From the NCBI GenBank assembly GCA_028823175.1, contig JAPKBZ010000045.1:1-33172 (forward strand): 33,172 nucleotides of DNA, given 5' to 3'. The stretch comes from Myxococcota bacterium (GTDB lineage: Bacteria; Myxococcota_A; UBA9160; UBA4427). Below the pieces are notes generated by a model that worked only from the letters and a program-made list of their open reading frames with translations, was not told the DNA's origin and searched no databases. This document shows positions 16,382 to 25,228 of the stretch, piece by piece. The translations under genes and the position numbers were made by a program. The first letter of the stretch is position 1, and each line of letters opens with the position of its first letter.

Positions 16382-17260
16382 ATGGCACTCACCTATCTGG
16401 ACAGAAAAGCGCCCGTAGGAGAGATTGTTAAGGCGCTTAGGCGAGATGGCGCTGTCGCTGTCACTGCATTGGCCCGGCCCGCCACGGTGGATGCCGTTGT
16501 TGCCGAGTTACGGCCGAATCTAGACGCTGCCGCGGCTAAGGAACAGAGTGTGTTCGATGGGACGAAGACGCGACGCTTTGGCGCGATCATGCGTTCCGCT
16601 CCGAGCGCCGCCGAGCTTGTCGATCACGAGTTGGTAGTAACGCTGGCGGACGAATTTCTTCTTCCGCATTGCGCGACCTACCAGGTGAGCAGCTTGACCG
16701 CGGTCGAGATCCTGCCGGGCGAGGGCGCACAGGCTCTGCACCGGGACGATTCGCTTTATCCGATAGAGCTTGCCGGTATGGAATTGCAACTAAGCGTGAT
16801 GTGGGCACTGAGTGACTTTACGAAAGAAAACGGTGGCACGCGTGTTGTGCCGGGTTCGCATCGTTTTATCCGGTCGTGGCATTTGCCGGACCTGTCAGGC
16901 TGGGAAGCGGCGGTTATGCCGAAGGGCTCAGCCCTTTTCTACCTCGGTTCAACCTGGCACGGCGGAGGTGCAAACGAGAGTACGAGCATGCGTACTGGAC
17001 TCATCAATACCTATTGTCTGGGTTGGCTGCGTCAAGAAGCTAACCAGTACCTGGAAACTCCGCCGGAAGTCGCGAGTAAATTCAATCCGCGCCTCCGGGC
17101 CCTGCTCGGTTACACGCCTCACGGTTGTGGCGATGATGAGATTGGAAGTTTCGAGGGCGAGTGCGCCGGATGGCTGGATACTCCGCCGGAATCGGCCTGG
17201 CAGGATGGGCGCGGACAGATTGGCAGCGCCGCAGATGCAAAGGCCCAATCAGAGAGTTAA
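16382..17260 (+). CDS. phytanoyl-CoA dioxygenase (PhyH) family Fe(II)/2-oxoglutarate oxygenase
   Basis: A 292-residue protein. The ATG at 16382 has GAGGAG seven nt upstream. The facial triad is visible: 'LHRDDSLYP' (H120, D122) and 'STWHGGGANES' (H193), with the 2-oxoglutarate-binding Arg in 'MRTGL' (R204). 'GTRVVPGSHRF' between them is the standard PhyH strand-loop. Family members hydroxylate aliphatic or secondary-metabolite substrates using O2 and 2-oxoglutarate, releasing CO2 and succinate. A C-terminal tail of about 40 residues (after 'GWLDTPPES') is polar and variable. It is convergent with pdxH and has no biosynthetic neighbours, so the substrate stays open. Confidence 0.85.
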   Translation: MALTYLDRKAPVGEIVKALRRDGAVAVTALARPATVDAVVAELRPNLDAAAAKEQSVFDGTKTRRFGAIMRSAPSAAELVDHELVVTLADEFLLPHCATYQVSSLTAVEILPGEGAQALHRDDSLYPIELAGMELQLSVMWALSDFTKENGGTRVVPGSHRFIRSWHLPDLSGWEAAVMPKGSALFYLGSTWHGGGANESTSMRTGLINTYCLGWLRQEANQYLETPPEVASKFNPRLRALLGYTPHGCGDDEIGSFEGECAGWLDTPPESAWQDGRGQIGSAADAKAQSES

Positions 17261-17304
17261 CCCTCATGCCCTGTCCCGTGCTAGAGCCGTAGTAGAGATA
17301 GCCC

Positions 17305-17886
17305 TTAGGGTTGCAGCAAGGTCTTGTTCCAGCCTTCCGGAGACTGGGAATAAGCAACGCGTTCATGCATGCGGTCCCGGCTACCGAACCAGAATTCAAT
17401 AAAGTCCGGCACAAGGCAATATCCGCTCCAGAAATCAGGGGTTGGAACCTCGTGGGGGTAATCTTGTTCAACGGATGCAACCGCGCTGGCGAGTGCGGCT
17501 TTATTCTTGAGGGGTTGCGATTGGGCACAGGCTCGGATCATCACCTGTCCTGCCCGAGGCCGCGCTGAGAAGTCGCGTTCTGCGCGTTCCTGGGCAAGCA
17601 TGACCACCCGGCCATCTATCCGTGCCTGGGCCTCTATCGGCTCCCAGTAGAAAGAGGCGGAAGCGTAAGGCACTGCGGCGAGATCCTGACCTTTACCGCT
17701 ACGCCTATCGGTAAAGAAGACCAGTCCCTTAGCGTCCAAACCCTTCAGCAGCACAGTGCGTGTAGAAGGTCGGCCAGCCCGATTGACAGTTGCGAGCGTC
17801 ATGGCATTCATGTTGCGCCTGCCGCTGCCCTCGGCGCGCGCCAAGGTGGCGTTCAAAGCAGCAATGGCCTCTGCATATACATCCAC
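17305..17886 (-). CDS. pdxH: pyridoxamine/pyridoxine 5'-phosphate oxidase
   Basis: A 193-residue protein starting at GTG, somewhat shorter than the E. coli enzyme (218) because the N-terminal extension is missing. Key segments: 'NAMTLATVNRAGRPSTRTVL', 'KGLDAKGLVFFTDRRSGKG' (FMN phosphate binding), 'ASFYWEPIEAQARIDGRV', and the C-terminal 'FWSGYCLVPDFIEFWFGSRD' with R-H-E and the closing 'GWNKTLLQP' (WxxxRLaP in most homologues; here Lys-Thr-Leu replaces the usual Arg-Leu). It oxidises PNP and PMP to PLP in the cytosol. A monocistronic housekeeping gene. Confidence 0.9.
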   Translation of the reverse strand: MDVYAEAIAALNATLARAEGSGRRNMNAMTLATVNRAGRPSTRTVLLKGLDAKGLVFFTDRRSGKGQDLAAVPYASASFYWEPIEAQARIDGRVVMLAQERAERDFSARPRAGQVMIRACAQSQPLKNKAALASAVASVEQDYPHEVPTPDFWSGYCLVPDFIEFWFGSRDRMHERVAYSQSPEGWNKTLLQP

Positions 17887-17910
17887 TGTTTTTACCCGGG
17901 AAAATGGAAA

Positions 17911-18195
17911 ATGAACAACCTGTCGAAGCCTACTCTACCGAGTCTACCGAGCGACACGGAGCAGGCCGACCCTTCTAGTCCGAGTCTGTCGGTCCCCGAG
18001 AAATTCCTGAGAGTCAAGCCCGCTAGGTCGTCGATATTTTCACGATGGACTCTCGAGGACGCTTCACGTCGCATCCAGTCGGACGTCGAGATGAGGCTTG
18101 CGCGGCGCTTTTTGCTGGAGGCCTGCCGCAGCATTAACTCAGATGGGCATAGAGGGGGAGCCTCCGAGCCCATGTGTCAGAGTTGGATCGAGTAG
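17911..18195 (+). CDS. hypothetical small ORF, doubtful
   Basis: A 94-codon frame starting at ATG with GGAAA close upstream, divergent from pdxH by 24 nt. The translation (Pro/Ser-rich start, then 'WTLEDASRRIQSDVEMRLAR') shows no family I recognise. The overlapping minus-strand frame is no better. Listed because it is the only candidate gene in 17887-18314; the rest of that stretch holds nothing I can identify. Confidence 0.25.
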   Translation: MNNLSKPTLPSLPSDTEQADPSSPSLSVPEKFLRVKPARSSIFSRWTLEDASRRIQSDVEMRLARRFLLEACRSINSDGHRGGASEPMCQSWIE

Positions 18196-18314
18196 TTTTA
18201 GCGCCCCAACCAGGGGAATCTGCCCAATGGGAGAAAGTCGCTAGAGCTTCGCTGTGGCAGCCGGATAAGGCGATTACACCCAACTCGAAATAGCCAATCG
18301 CCGCCGCTCTGGCC

Positions 18315-19151
18315 TTAGCGCTGGCGCCGCCCCTGAGCTGAGAGACCAAGCAGGCCGAGGCCGAGGAGAAGTCCGGTGCTGGGCTCGGGGATAGCGAACG
18401 CCGCATTGAAGTCGACGACGTCGTGGTTTTCGCCGCTGCCTCCGGTCTGGGCGGACCAACCGAAGGTGGCCGTATCGAGCGCCGAGAGGTCAACGGCATA
18501 ATTGAGCGCGCCGGTAGTTGCGAGGGAGTTCGTATTGGTCACGGTGACCGCCAGATTGCCGGTCACGTCGTCGTGGACGAGGCCCACAGCGTAGGCCCAG
18601 GGATCGGGAGTCCCTACGCTGCTCAAGTCGATGCAGGATCCGACTTGCGAACCATTATTGAAGACGGCGAGTCCGAAATCGACGCTGCAGGAGTCGAAGT
18701 TGTTGTAGGTGTCGAAGATCACGGAAAGGAAATCTGCCCCGAGTCCCTGGCCCTGGATGAAGGTATCCGCACCGACACCGATCTCTTGCATGTGAAACGC
18801 CATGCCGTCGGCACCCGCTCCCGGGGGGTAGGTCATCTGTAGGGTGAAATCGAAAGTCCAAGCTCCGCTGGCCACGACGGTGGTCGGGTTGTACCAAGCA
18901 TTGCCGCGTTGTCCGCCCGCGTTACTCGAGACGCGGAGCCGCTCATTGGCGCCGTAGGGCGGGCCGATGCCCGGATCGGTGACCCAGAACGCGCCACTGC
19001 CGCCACCATTGACCAGCGACATATCCGCGGTGCCGTAGTCCGCGCCCGAAAAATTGGCGGAGACGTTGAGCGGCACGGCCGCTGCCGGGCTGGAGGAAAC
19101 CAAAAGCGCCCAAGTGAGCACCCAGAATAGAACTCGATCCTTTTTGATCAT
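18315..19151 (-). CDS. exported L-type-lectin-domain protein with PEP-CTERM sorting signal
   Basis: A 278-residue protein; AAGGAA lies six nt before the ATG. A signal peptide (about 1-25, ending 'SSSPAAAVP') is followed by a legume-lectin-like beta-sandwich. 'DGMAFHMQEIG' (115-125) and 'SVIFDTYNNFDSC' (143-155) match the sugar/Ca-binding DG.aF and vaVEFDTY.N motifs of that fold. The C-terminus has PEPST at 255-259, a short Leu/Gly transmembrane stretch and a basic end, the exosortase (EpsH) recognition signal. No exosortase gene is in the window. Probable surface or matrix carbohydrate-binding protein. Confidence 0.85.
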   Translation of the reverse strand: MIKKDRVLFWVLTWALLVSSSPAAAVPLNVSANFSGADYGTADMSLVNGGGSGAFWVTDPGIGPPYGANERLRVSSNAGGQRGNAWYNPTTVVASGAWTFDFTLQMTYPPGAGADGMAFHMQEIGVGADTFIQGQGLGADFLSVIFDTYNNFDSCSVDFGLAVFNNGSQVGSCIDLSSVGTPDPWAYAVGLVHDDVTGNLAVTVTNTNSLATTGALNYAVDLSALDTATFGWSAQTGGSGENHDVVDFNAAFAIPEPSTGLLLGLGLLGLSAQGRRQR

Positions 19152-19357
19152 CGCGCTTCCTTCCCAGGGTTAAGCGGTGACAGTACGGCCATTATTTCAT
19201 GAATCGAAGAAGAAAGGAAAGAGAAAAATGCTCAGGGAGGTCTGCCCTTGCGTTCGAGCGGAGCCAGGGGGCATGGATTGGGTGGAACCGAGCCAGGAGC
19301 CCCGCGGGGTCCCGGCCAGATCGAGAGGTTGGCGTCCACAGCGCCCGGCCAAGGGGG

Positions 19358-20971
19358 CTAGTTCTTGGGCTCGAACGTGAATCCTGCGTAGCCTTTGTCC
19401 TTCACGTCATTGATGCGTTGGTAGTAGATACTGCCGCCGAGGTAGACGGAGAAGTACCGGGGCTTGCCGGGAATATTTGCTCCTGTCCACCAAGAGTCGG
19501 TGCGCGGGAAGAGGGTGATGTTGGCGAGTGCGCTGACTTCGTTCGCCCAAGCGTCCTCGCTTTCCACCGTGGGTTCAATGCTGCCCAGACTCTGGTCGCT
19601 CAAGTGGCGCATGCACTGGCCAATCCAGTCCATCTGCCGCTCGGCTCCGAGTGGCATGTTGTAGAAGACCCCGGGTGAGCCGGGGCCGTGGATCATGAAC
19701 AAGTTGGGGAAGTCGCTGACCGTGATGCCAAGATAGTTGTGGAATCGGTCAGTCCACCTTTCCTTCAGGCTCTTGCCTCCGCGCCCCTTGGGGTTGAGGC
19801 GCAACATCGAGCCGCTGATGGCGTCATATCCGGTCGCGAGTACGAGCATGTCGATGGGATGCTCACCCGAGCGGGTCACGACGCTCGTCGTGTTGAATCG
19901 CTCGATGGGATCCTCTCGCAGATCGATCAGGCTGACGTTGTCGCGGTTGTAGGCGTCGAAATAGCCATTTTCGAGGATTGGACGCTTGGTGATCACAAAG
20001 TAGTCGGGTAGCAGCTTTCGCGCCGTCTCCGGATCGTGCACGATTTCCCGGATCTTGGCTCGCACGAAGTCGGCGAGTGAAAGGTTGGCTTCCTCGCTGG
20101 TCGCGATATCGCTGTAGAGTTCCAAGAAGAAGTTGAAGCCGCCCCGCTGCCACAATCTTTCGTACAACGCTTCACGCTGCTCGGGGGTGTCGTCAAGAGC
20201 GGATCGTTCCTGATTATCGCAGGGGAAGCCTGCTACGTTGCCGTTCATCTTCTCTCTAAGGACATCCCAATTCTCTCTGGCATGCGCCATCTCTTCGGCT
20301 GTGATGGGGCGGTTGCCGGCCGGAAAGGCGTATTGCGGGGTGCGCTGAAGAACTGTCACGTGCGCAGCCTCGCGGGCGATTTCGGGGATCGACTGGATCC
20401 CCGACGAACCCGTGCCCAGTACGGCGACCCGCTTGCCCTCGAAAGAAATTGGCTCGTGGGGCCATTGGCCGGTGTGGTAGCACTCGCCGGCGAAGTCCTG
20501 GATCCCCGGAATGTCGGGTTTGTTTGCCGTTGAGAGCGCACCCACCGCGCAGATCAGGAACTGGGCCGAGGCCCGGGCGCCGGTGTGAGTTTCCACCGTC
20601 CAGCGTTGCGTAGCTTCGTCGTAGCGGGCGTCTTCCACCCAGGTCTCAAACTGAATGTCGCGGCGGAAGTCGAATCGATCGGCAACGTGTTCGAGATAGG
20701 CGAGGACCGCGGACTGATCGGATTGCGTCTCGGCCCACTCCCACTCTTTCATGAGCTCTTCCGAGAAGGTGTAGCAGTAGAAGGGGCTGCCTGGGCCATC
20801 GACTCGTGCGCCCGGGTAACGGTTGTACCACCATGTGCCACCGATATCGCTGGCGCCGTCGTACACCCGCACCGAAAGCCCCATCTCGCGAAGGTGGTGC
20901 AGGGCGTACATCCCGCTGACGCCGGCTCCGATGACCACCACGTCATAGTGCTCGGTCGACTCATTCTTCAT
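19358..20971 (-). CDS. Baeyer-Villiger-type flavin monooxygenase
   Basis: A 537-residue protein; AGGGGAA precedes the ATG. The FAD Rossmann motif is GAGVSG (15-20). 'GGTWWYNRYPGARVD' (44-58) is the classical BVMO FAD/active-site segment. 'FAGECYHTGQWP' (160-171) fits the FxGxxxHTxxWP fingerprint exactly. The NADPH Rossmann motif is GTGSSG (186-191), and 'LVLATGYDA' closes the second site. Length is typical of cyclohexanone/phenylacetone-type class B enzymes, which insert oxygen next to ketones using NADPH and O2. Slightly odd is 'VDGPGSPFYCYTF', where most homologues have VD.pS..Y.ySF. It is upstream of the lectin gene on the same strand with a 206-nt gap. Physiological ketone unknown. Confidence 0.9.
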   Translation of the reverse strand: MKNESTEHYDVVVIGAGVSGMYALHHLREMGLSVRVYDGASDIGGTWWYNRYPGARVDGPGSPFYCYTFSEELMKEWEWAETQSDQSAVLAYLEHVADRFDFRRDIQFETWVEDARYDEATQRWTVETHTGARASAQFLICAVGALSTANKPDIPGIQDFAGECYHTGQWPHEPISFEGKRVAVLGTGSSGIQSIPEIAREAAHVTVLQRTPQYAFPAGNRPITAEEMAHARENWDVLREKMNGNVAGFPCDNQERSALDDTPEQREALYERLWQRGGFNFFLELYSDIATSEEANLSLADFVRAKIREIVHDPETARKLLPDYFVITKRPILENGYFDAYNRDNVSLIDLREDPIERFNTTSVVTRSGEHPIDMLVLATGYDAISGSMLRLNPKGRGGKSLKERWTDRFHNYLGITVSDFPNLFMIHGPGSPGVFYNMPLGAERQMDWIGQCMRHLSDQSLGSIEPTVESEDAWANEVSALANITLFPRTDSWWTGANIPGKPRYFSVYLGGSIYYQRINDVKDKGYAGFTFEPKN

Positions 20972-21338
20972 GCTGTTCCCCTGTGGACTTGGATCTTGGG
21001 CGTGGTCAATCCGTCCACGAGACTATGCCGCTGGCCGAGCCATCTGTCGCGCCGGCCACGAATTCAGTTCGATTGCCATGCCCGTCCGGGCCGGAGAGTG
21101 GACACCCATGGGGGCGCGCTTTGTAGCAGTGAGCGACCCATGGCGAACGACCGGTTGGATCCCTGTCAGGCCGGGAATCGGTCAATCGGACGTATATCCC
21201 GGAGGAGGTCGTATCCCAGTGTCCACATCTTGGGCCGCGAGTGCTCGGTCCCTCGCCGGGGGAACGTGGAGAGAGGAAATAACCCCCTCCCCAAGGGCAC
21301 GGGGTCAACACGGGCCCACGTTTGCTACATATCGCTCT
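20972..21338. other. 367-nt divergent intergenic region
   Basis: Between the BVMO start (minus) and the FKBP start (plus). The FKBP frame is open through most of it, but the translation is Arg/Trp/Gly-rich without homology and the signal peptide begins only at 21339, so I treat it as non-coding. No clear promoter motifs. Confidence 0.4.
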
Positions 21339-21827
21339 ATGAAAATTCGAATTCCGAGAACTCTCCGCTTTGTTCTGTTCAGCTTAGGTCTGAGCATGAC
21401 CTTTCTTTCTCAGGGTTGCTCTCAGGAAGCGCCCACAGGGCCTTCGGGTTTGGCTTCCTCCGAGAGCGCCGCTCCCGATCCCACGCCGGAGAGTAGTCAG
21501 ACCCTTCCCTCCGGCCTCATTATCACCAAGATCGTCGAGGGTGATGGTGCCTCGCCGGGTGCCACCGACAAGGTAGAGGTCCACTACCATGGCACCTTTC
21601 CCGACGGTCGGGTTTTCGACAGCAGCGTGGAGCGGGGTGAGCCCGCGAGCTTCCCGCTCAACCGAGTAATCAAATGCTGGACCGAGGGGTTGCAGCTTAT
21701 GAAGGTTGGCGGCAAGGCCCATCTAATCTGTCCGCCAAGTATCGCCTATGGCGAACGCGGCCGGCCTCCGAAGATTCCCGGGAACTCCACTCTGCACTTT
21801 GAGGTAGAATTGATCGCTATCCCCTGA
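21339..21827 (+). CDS. FKBP-type peptidyl-prolyl cis-trans isomerase, probable lipoprotein
   Basis: A 162-residue protein. The signal peptide (1-26) ends 'TFLSQGC', giving Cys27 as a likely lipidation site, followed by a Ser/Pro linker to about residue 56. The FKBP domain (57-162) has 'KVEVHYHGTFPDGRVFDSS' with the active-site Tyr83, Phe93 and Asp94, 'CWTEGLQLMKVGGKAHLICP' (Trp114 in the pocket) and 'IAYGERG', ending 'LHFEVELIAIP', as in Mip/FkpA proteins. It catalyses prolyl isomerisation of exported proteins. I see no obvious ribosome-binding site. It heads a plus-strand run that includes dsbB/dsbA-like genes, consistent with a periplasmic folding theme. Confidence 0.85.
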   Translation: MKIRIPRTLRFVLFSLGLSMTFLSQGCSQEAPTGPSGLASSESAAPDPTPESSQTLPSGLIITKIVEGDGASPGATDKVEVHYHGTFPDGRVFDSSVERGEPASFPLNRVIKCWTEGLQLMKVGGKAHLICPPSIAYGERGRPPKIPGNSTLHFEVELIAIP

Positions 21828-22020
21828 GTAAGCAACTCCGGTGCTCGGACATCCGGCCGGAATGCAGATTGAATCACCTAGCTCAAAGAAGAGGGGTTCC
21901 TTCCCGTGGCTCAAAAAAGTTATCCATATAAGAGTTCTTTAATCGCGCAGGTATTTCAGCCCGCCGCTCTCTGAGCCTTGGGGACTATTCGCGCAGAACA
22001 CTCTCTGTGAGGGAGATGAC

Positions 22021-22494
22021 ATGGCCGAACCGACTTATCTTCCGCTGTTGAACTCTATAGCGGTGAACGAAGGCAAAGGTGAAGTCCTCCTTAGTGCCTG
22101 GGCCGACGCGACAAATGATGTAGCACTCGAGCAAGCTCTTCGATTTGTTGCGATCCGAGAGGGCGAACATCATTGGGCTTTCGCCAAGCGCATATGCGAA
22201 CTCGGCCACTCGGTTTGCGAGGAGACTGCTTTTTTGGTCTTTAAGGATTTCGACGAACTCCTCGCCTTTGTTTCCTCAGATGCGAGCGATGCCGAAAAGA
22301 TCGCTCGCGCAGATAATGGGGACGGGGGCGAGGGACCGGACATATTTCCGAGCTTCTTTAACGACACCACCATCGACCCGCAGACAGGTGAACTTCTCGG
22401 GCGCTATATCGCTGAAGAACGGGATAGCGGCCGGCGCCTCAAGGCGGAATACGATCGGATCTCCGCTGCAGACGGAGTCCCAGCGCATCCCTGA
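22021..22494 (+). CDS. ferritin-like/rubrerythrin-type helical protein
   Basis: A 157-residue protein; AGGGAG precedes the ATG. The pattern of paired Glu and ExxH in long helices points to the ferritin-like four-helix-bundle superfamily: 'NEGKGEVLLSAWADAT' (E17, E21), 'REGEHHWAFAKRICELG' with E47xxH50, and a final helix 'IAEERDSGRRLKAEYDRI'. Helices 2 and 3 are separated by an acidic, Gly-rich loop ('ADNGDGGEGPD'). It lacks the C-terminal rubredoxin domain of rubrerythrins. A di-iron or oxygen-sensing role is possible, but whether all six ligands are present cannot be settled by eye. Standalone gene with 193 nt before it and 278 nt after. Confidence 0.55.
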   Translation: MAEPTYLPLLNSIAVNEGKGEVLLSAWADATNDVALEQALRFVAIREGEHHWAFAKRICELGHSVCEETAFLVFKDFDELLAFVSSDASDAEKIARADNGDGGEGPDIFPSFFNDTTIDPQTGELLGRYIAEERDSGRRLKAEYDRISAADGVPAHP

Positions 22495-22514
22495 GGAGCC
22501 TAGGTCGAAGCGCT

Positions 22515-22540
22515 GACATCGGGCGCCGACATCGGGCGCC
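22515..22540. repeat. 13-bp tandem duplication
   Basis: GACATCGGGCGCC occurs twice head to tail, 20 nt after the ferritin-like gene's stop, in a 278-nt intergenic stretch with no other visible feature. Confidence 0.85.
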
Positions 22541-22772
22541 GAGGACGGGACTTTTGAGCCGGTTTCCGGGCAGAGGAACCTTTGCTGCAAGCCCAGAGTC
22601 CCATTTGGACCCGCCGCCACGCTCTGGCACAACGTCCGAGTGTGGCCGGTGTGTTAATTTCCGAGTGCGTGCTTCCCGGCGGACTTACTACCACGAACGG
22701 GCGGCGGTGGCATGGTGCGGTCGCAGGCGGACTAAAAACAAGCTCCGAAACAGAGTGGGTGATTGAGATCCA

Positions 22773-23210
22773 ATGAGCAGCGTCGAGCAAATAAATGAGC
22801 GAGCTCGGATAGTGCTATTTGCTGCCTGGTTACTCGCCGCGAGTGCGACTCTCGGTAGCTTGTTCTTCAGCGAAGTTATGCAACTGTCCCCGTGTTCTCT
22901 GTGCTGGGTGCAGCGAATTTTTATGTTTCCCCTGGCCATCATCTTACTCGTGGGTCTCTTCCCGCTAGATAAGAGTGTCGTGCGTTATGCCCTGCCGTTG
23001 GCACTTTTGGGGAGTGCGGTAGCGCTCTACCATACGCTTCTACAAGTCGGGATCATTCCTGAGACCGCAGCGCCTTGTCAGCAAGGGGTCTCTTGCTCAA
23101 GCGTTTCGTACGAACTCATCGGACTGCTGTCGATCCCGATGTTGTCTCTGCTGGCTTTTTTGGGCGTTTCGGGCCTGCTTTGGATTTTAAAAAGGAGTGA
23201 ACTCAATTGA
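22773..23210 (+). CDS. dsbB: DsbB-family disulfide-generating membrane protein
   Basis: A 145-residue protein with four hydrophobic helices. The first periplasmic loop carries 'CSLCWVQR' (C41, C44), the invariant CxxCWxQR of DsbB, and the second loop carries 'CQQGVSC' (C102, C108), the second redox pair. It is short, like the BdbC/DsbB forms that pair with a dedicated thiol oxidase. DsbB re-oxidises DsbA-like proteins and passes electrons to quinone. Its TGA overlaps the TTG start of the next gene, so the pair is translationally coupled. Confidence 0.9.
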   Translation: MSSVEQINERARIVLFAAWLLAASATLGSLFFSEVMQLSPCSLCWVQRIFMFPLAIILLVGLFPLDKSVVRYALPLALLGSAVALYHTLLQVGIIPETAAPCQQGVSCSSVSYELIGLLSIPMLSLLAFLGVSGLLWILKRSELN

Positions 23211-23857
23211 AGACCCACCATATGGTGATTGGGGCTCTGGCGCTGCTCTTGGCCGGATTTGCGGCTGCGACCTACGTCTATAGAGGGCAACGCGCAGACG
23301 AAATCAGCGCAAAGGCTCAGGCCCCGGACTCGCCTCTCGAGCGCAGTTACTCGATCAGTACAGGCCCCGCCGACGCAAAAGTGGTGCTCGTTGAATTCTT
23401 TGATCCAGCCTGCGAAACATGTCGGATCTTCTCTGGGCACGTGAAATCACTTCTTGCATCCCACCCGGGAAAAGTACGCTTGGTGTTGCGCTACGCACCT
23501 TTTCACAAAGGCTCCGATACCATGGTTTTGATTCTTGAGGCCGCGCGAAAGCAGGGGAAATTTTGGGAAACCCTAGACGTGATGTACGAGACTCAGCCGC
23601 AATGGGCGAGCCATCACCACCCCCAGCCTGACTTGATCTGGCAATTTCTCCCCTCGGCGGGAGTGGATGTGGATTTGGTTCGGCGCGATCTCAACAGCCC
23701 CGAGCTGCAGTATATCTTGAGCCAAGACAGTGCGGACGCGGAAACACTCGGGGTTCAGCGAACGCCGCAATTTTTTGTCAACGGAAAACCGCTGATGAAC
23801 TTTGGCTATCGACAGCTGAAATCCCTGCTCGATTCCGAGGTCGCAGCTCAGTATTGA
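23207..23857 (+). CDS. DsbA-like thioredoxin-fold thiol oxidoreductase, membrane-anchored
   Basis: A 216-residue protein starting at TTG, with AAGGAG nine nt upstream and a TTGA overlap with dsbB. Residues 7-25 are hydrophobic. The thioredoxin fold starts 'KVVLVEFFDPACETC' with the redox pair C69-x-x-C72 (CETC), and the cis-Pro loop is 'GVQRTPQFFVNGKPL' (P187). A helical insertion lies between, as in DsbA/BdbD. Together with dsbB it forms a complete oxidase relay for periplasmic proteins. CETC is not the usual CPHC, so its redox potential may differ from DsbA. Followed by one of the 70-nt intergenic elements. Confidence 0.85.
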   Translation: MKTHHMVIGALALLLAGFAAATYVYRGQRADEISAKAQAPDSPLERSYSISTGPADAKVVLVEFFDPACETCRIFSGHVKSLLASHPGKVRLVLRYAPFHKGSDTMVLILEAARKQGKFWETLDVMYETQPQWASHHHPQPDLIWQFLPSAGVDVDLVRRDLNSPELQYILSQDSADAETLGVQRTPQFFVNGKPLMNFGYRQLKSLLDSEVAAQY

Positions 23858-23888
23858 TCTAGCGGTGGCAAGGACGGATTGTCGTAGG

Positions 23889-23970
23889 GGTAGGGCAGAC
23901 AAGCTGTCTTCTGGCAGGGATTAAGGGTATGCGCGTTATGGTAAGTCCTTAAGAGGGGCCGCGTGGCGGG
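23889..23970 (+). repeat. intergenic 70-nt element, copy A
   Basis: The core AAGCTGTCTTCTGGCA starts at 23901 and the conserved end GTGGCGGG closes at 23970: 70 nt. The 28-nt left part from GGTAGGGCA (23889-23916) differs from copy B at only 3 positions. It fills the gap between the dsbA-like stop (23857) and the convergent flavoprotein stop (23972). The internal hairpin seen in copy B is not preserved here. Confidence 0.75.
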
Positions 23971-23971
23971 A

Positions 23972-25087
23972 TCATTCTCCGATCGGTGAACTGGATCCAC
24001 CGGCCAGGATCGCGTTCGCCCACCCCTCTGCGGCGGTATCCCAATTGAGGTACGCGTGGGAGTGGCCGGCGTTGATGTCTCTCCAGAGGCGTTGAATCGG
24101 TTCGCTCTCCTGCAGGGCGCCGCCTCCGCTGGCTTCGAAGACTCTTTGGGTCGCGCGGGTTGCAAGCTGCGCGACGAAAGCGGTGTCCCTTGAAACCTGC
24201 GCGCACCAGATGGGCTCGGGAGCGCGGTTGGCAGCGATGCGCGCGTCGATGTCGGCAGCGGTTCTCTCCAGCAGGAGCCGGGCCGCGTAGACCTCGGCGG
24301 AAGACTCAGCGAGCCGGTTCTTGGCGGAGCCCATCTCGGATTGGCGGCTCAGCGAAGTAATGAGTACGCGTTGCGTTAGGCGCTCCCGGAACCGAGTCAG
24401 CGCTGCTTCCGCAGCACCCAAAAGAGGACCTGCGATAACCGCGATTCCCAAGTCAAGGCACGCCCCCAGCGTCTCTTCGAAGGGTCGAGCGCGATGATCA
24501 GGCACGAATACGTCTTGAACCACGACGTCTTTGCTCCCCGTGCCCTTCAATCCGGCCACATGCCAGTTGTCGACGATCTCGACTTCGCTTTTAGGAACGC
24601 AACAGAGAAGCAGTCCGCTCGCTCCCTCGCCACCGTCGCGGACGGCGCCCAGAAGAAGCCAGTCCGCCGCGTCACAGCCCGAGGCGAAGGACCATTTGCC
24701 CGAGAGCCGAACCCCCCCCTCGGCCGCAGTCGCCTTTCCAACGGGTGCTAGGGAGGCAGATGTCAGGGTCTCGGGATCCGCCCAAACTTCCTCCTGTGTA
24801 GCCTGCGGGTAATAGGTGAGCATCGCGTTGTGCACGCTCCAGACAAATTGACACCACGCTGTCGAGGCGCATCCTGCGGCGAGACGGGAGGTCAGCTGCA
24901 CGTGCGTCGCGACACCGAGGGCCGATCCGCCAAAAGCACGGGGCTGAAGCGCCCGAGTCAGTCCGCTCCCGATTAGATCGTCGATCGTTGACTTGGGCAT
25001 CTGCCGTAGTGCTTCAGCTTCGTTCGCGCGTTCGGCGAGGACAGGAACGAGCGCCTCGGCACGGGAGATGAGAGTGTCTTCATCCAT
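23972..25087 (-). CDS. acyl-CoA-dehydrogenase-fold flavoprotein (HsaA/HpaB-type hydroxylase-like)
   Basis: A 371-residue protein from the ATG at 25087; the frame is open further upstream, but that part has no homology signal. N-terminal helices ('ISRAEALVPVLAERANEAEA', 'SGLTRALQPRAFGGS'), the central 'GKWSFASGCDAADWLLLGA' strand block, 'WHVAGLKGTGSKDVVVQDVF' and the C-terminal four-helix domain with 'ASGGGALQESEPIQRLWRD' follow the pattern of acyl-CoA-dehydrogenase type-2 proteins such as HsaA or DszC. These use FMNH2 or FADH2 and O2 for hydroxylation. The usual catalytic Glu of true acyl-CoA dehydrogenases is not evident. A partner flavin reductase is not next door. Substrate unknown. Confidence 0.8.
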   Translation of the reverse strand: MDEDTLISRAEALVPVLAERANEAEALRQMPKSTIDDLIGSGLTRALQPRAFGGSALGVATHVQLTSRLAAGCASTAWCQFVWSVHNAMLTYYPQATQEEVWADPETLTSASLAPVGKATAAEGGVRLSGKWSFASGCDAADWLLLGAVRDGGEGASGLLLCCVPKSEVEIVDNWHVAGLKGTGSKDVVVQDVFVPDHRARPFEETLGACLDLGIAVIAGPLLGAAEAALTRFRERLTQRVLITSLSRQSEMGSAKNRLAESSAEVYAARLLLERTAADIDARIAANRAPEPIWCAQVSRDTAFVAQLATRATQRVFEASGGGALQESEPIQRLWRDINAGHSHAYLNWDTAAEGWANAILAGGSSSPIGE

Positions 25088-25228
25088 AGCCGTGAGCGTA
25101 GAGCCGTCGACCGGCCTCTGCCATCGGGCACTCTTTCGATTCACTCCGAGGAAAATGGCGCTGGGTTGTCCCGCGAAGCCATCTTCCGCGCCCAACATAA
25201 ACTTCGGCGCGATGCACGCCAATGAAAT

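Noticed and set aside
20970..21338. N-terminal extension of the FKBP protein
   Set aside because: The frame is open, but the translation has no homology and would bury the signal peptide that begins at 21339.
22515..22540. CRISPR-like array at the short tandem repeats (also 36-68 and 31207-31260)
   Set aside because: Units are 13-16 bp, directly adjacent without spacers, and there are no cas genes.
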